Assembly (NCBI GenBank): GCA_933207985.1
Contig: OW240913.1
Span: 102,982,064-103,046,063, forward strand
DNA length: 64,000 nt
Direction of reading: 5' to 3'
From: Pelobates cultripes
Taxonomy: Eukaryota > Chordata > Amphibia > Anura > Pelobatidae
Every line of letters starts with the position of its first letter. Positions within the stretch are counted from its first letter, which is position 1. Position numbers and translations under genes: made by a program. Positions 62,836-64,000 of this stretch are shown here, one piece after another. The notes below the pieces were generated by a model that did not search any database, had not been told where the DNA came from, and saw only the letters and a list, made by a program, of their open reading frames with translations.

Positions 62836-64000
62836 TAATAATTTAAACCTTTTAATAATACACTTCTTTATGGCTTGGAAAAGACACATCACATCAAAAT
62901 GTTCCTGCATTTTTTTGGATGGCTGAATAAACCCACATTGCTCTTAAAATTGCCGAGTGCTGGAGTCTTATTGTTTTGGATATACTCTGGAGCTTTTGGA
63001 ATAGGGATCTTAAGCTGTGGCACAGGTATCAAAATTTGGAGTTCAGAAAGTGCTGCTTCTGTATAGTTAGTTGAGCCCTCATTTTAAGAGGTTATGGATT
63101 AGAAATATGACAGAGGCCCTGCCATGCTTTTCTTTACTCTCAGCTGTCCTTTCCTTATGCCCATTGTATCTTAATAATTCGACAATGATTAGTCTACCCA
63201 TTGAAACTTGTCTTTATTTATATTTATCTTTTCATCCTTGCGCTGGATCTCAATACCTGGGTGCCGACATTTTTTTTTTACCTCTTTCCATGATATCTGC
63301 AGTTTGCTATTCTGTGGGATTTATTTGACTGGTGAATTGTGAGTAAACTAGCTTAATGCCAAAGACTGGCAAATGTCTCCCTTCCAAGAATTAAAGGTAG
63401 TTTATCCACTCTTATCCTTAAATACTCTTTAAATCAACCTATTTGCCCTGACAATGACATACACACTTACTTCTTTTAACATTACCCACTCTTACTATTG
63501 TCTCCGAGACTTCCCCATGCTGCACCTGTCTTATGGAAGTTCTTATTGCTCTCTGTCAAGCTCTCCAGTTAATCTTTAGATGCTTAGTTTCTCTAAAGAA
63601 TACAGAAATAGGCAGTATCTCAGGGACTTGATGCAGCCTGGTGAAGCATTAAGCCATTTTCAGGACTCTTTCAATCAAAACCGTAAGGGGATGAGTAATA
63701 AGCTTTTCTCAAAGGGTAGGTACCATTCCAAAAACACTGCTCTAAACAATTCTAAGGGTGATCTAGTTTTAGTGACTTCCAATAATATGTAAGATTAGGC
63801 ACAGTCACTTTTCTTCTCAACAATGGGCCTTGCTCATCATTATATTATTCTTCTTTAAAGAATGCACTTGACTTCCATCTCTGTCACAACCTAATCCTGT
63901 ATTAGTCCTCAAAGCCATCTGTATCAGTCTGTATATGTAAAACATGTCATATTTTTCAAGAGAGTTGTCAAATTGTAACCATGTTTATATTGTAGCATTG

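Larger units (their letters stand above)
49624..64000 (+). other. TNIK: TNIK intron (downstream part), no further exon seen
   Basis: At least 14.4 kb of intron. I looked for the next TNIK linker exon and found nothing. The stretch contains TTAA MITEs, a 5-kb block of minisatellites with an assembly gap, a rearranged Ty3/Gypsy-like element on the - strand, and a LINE 3' tail near 62670-62835. The last 1.1 kb (62900-64000) is AT-rich with no recognised content. Confidence 0.82.

Noticed and set aside
49624..64000. The next TNIK linker exon (expected to carry a RQNSDPTSE-type motif)
   Set aside because: Searched by eye in all frames and not found; probably beyond the window.

Overview
This is an animal nuclear window holding an internal part of one multi-exon gene on the + strand. 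Seven coding exons with clean splice sites match TNIK (TRAF2- and NCK-interacting kinase, a germinal-centre kinase of the MAP4K family). They run from the end of the kinase domain (13531-13706) through the coiled-coil intermediate region to the 55-residue alternative module (49459-49623). The 5' kinase exons and the 3' linker and CNH exons lie outside the window. The organism is most likely a frog or toad. TNIK is vertebrate, and the introns carry L1/Tx1-type and CR1/L2-type LINE debris, many TTAA-flanked MITEs with a TTAAAGGGACACTATAG-like end, and a Ty3/Gypsy gag, a mixture I associate with anuran genomes. The species cannot be named from this.

Layout. 1-13530 is intron with a decayed L1-type ORF2 (about 5.5-9.3 kb) split by a MITE, and a TG-rich minisatellite. 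13531-18923 carries three exons (kinase end, acidic linker, first coiled coil); the intron before the third exon holds a 1.2 kb fold-back element packed with perfect hairpins. 18924-42826 is a 24 kb intron with microsatellites, a CR1/L2-like LINE 3' end, a 1 kb insertion flanked by a 16-bp target duplication, several MITEs, and a full-length insertion of an ORF1-only L1-type element (38393-about 42065). 42827-49623 is exon-dense: it holds the rest of the coiled coil, the two modules known to be alternatively spliced in human TNIK (29 and 55 residues), a polyglutamine stretch, and a long unexplained in-frame ORF behind a good splice acceptor (46527 on). 49624-64000 is intron, dominated by minisatellites, a 100-N assembly gap, and a rearranged Ty3/Gypsy-like element with an open gag frame but no pol.

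The exons encode one protein together: the kinase C-lobe end, then a long Glu/Arg/Gln-rich coiled coil, then a Ser/Pro-rich linker. All exons from 42827 on are multiples of three and in phase 0, so they can be skipped or included without breaking the frame. The strongest lead is the candidate extra exon at 46527. The transposon-level leads are the ORF1-only LINE, the pol-less gag element and the hairpin-chain element.
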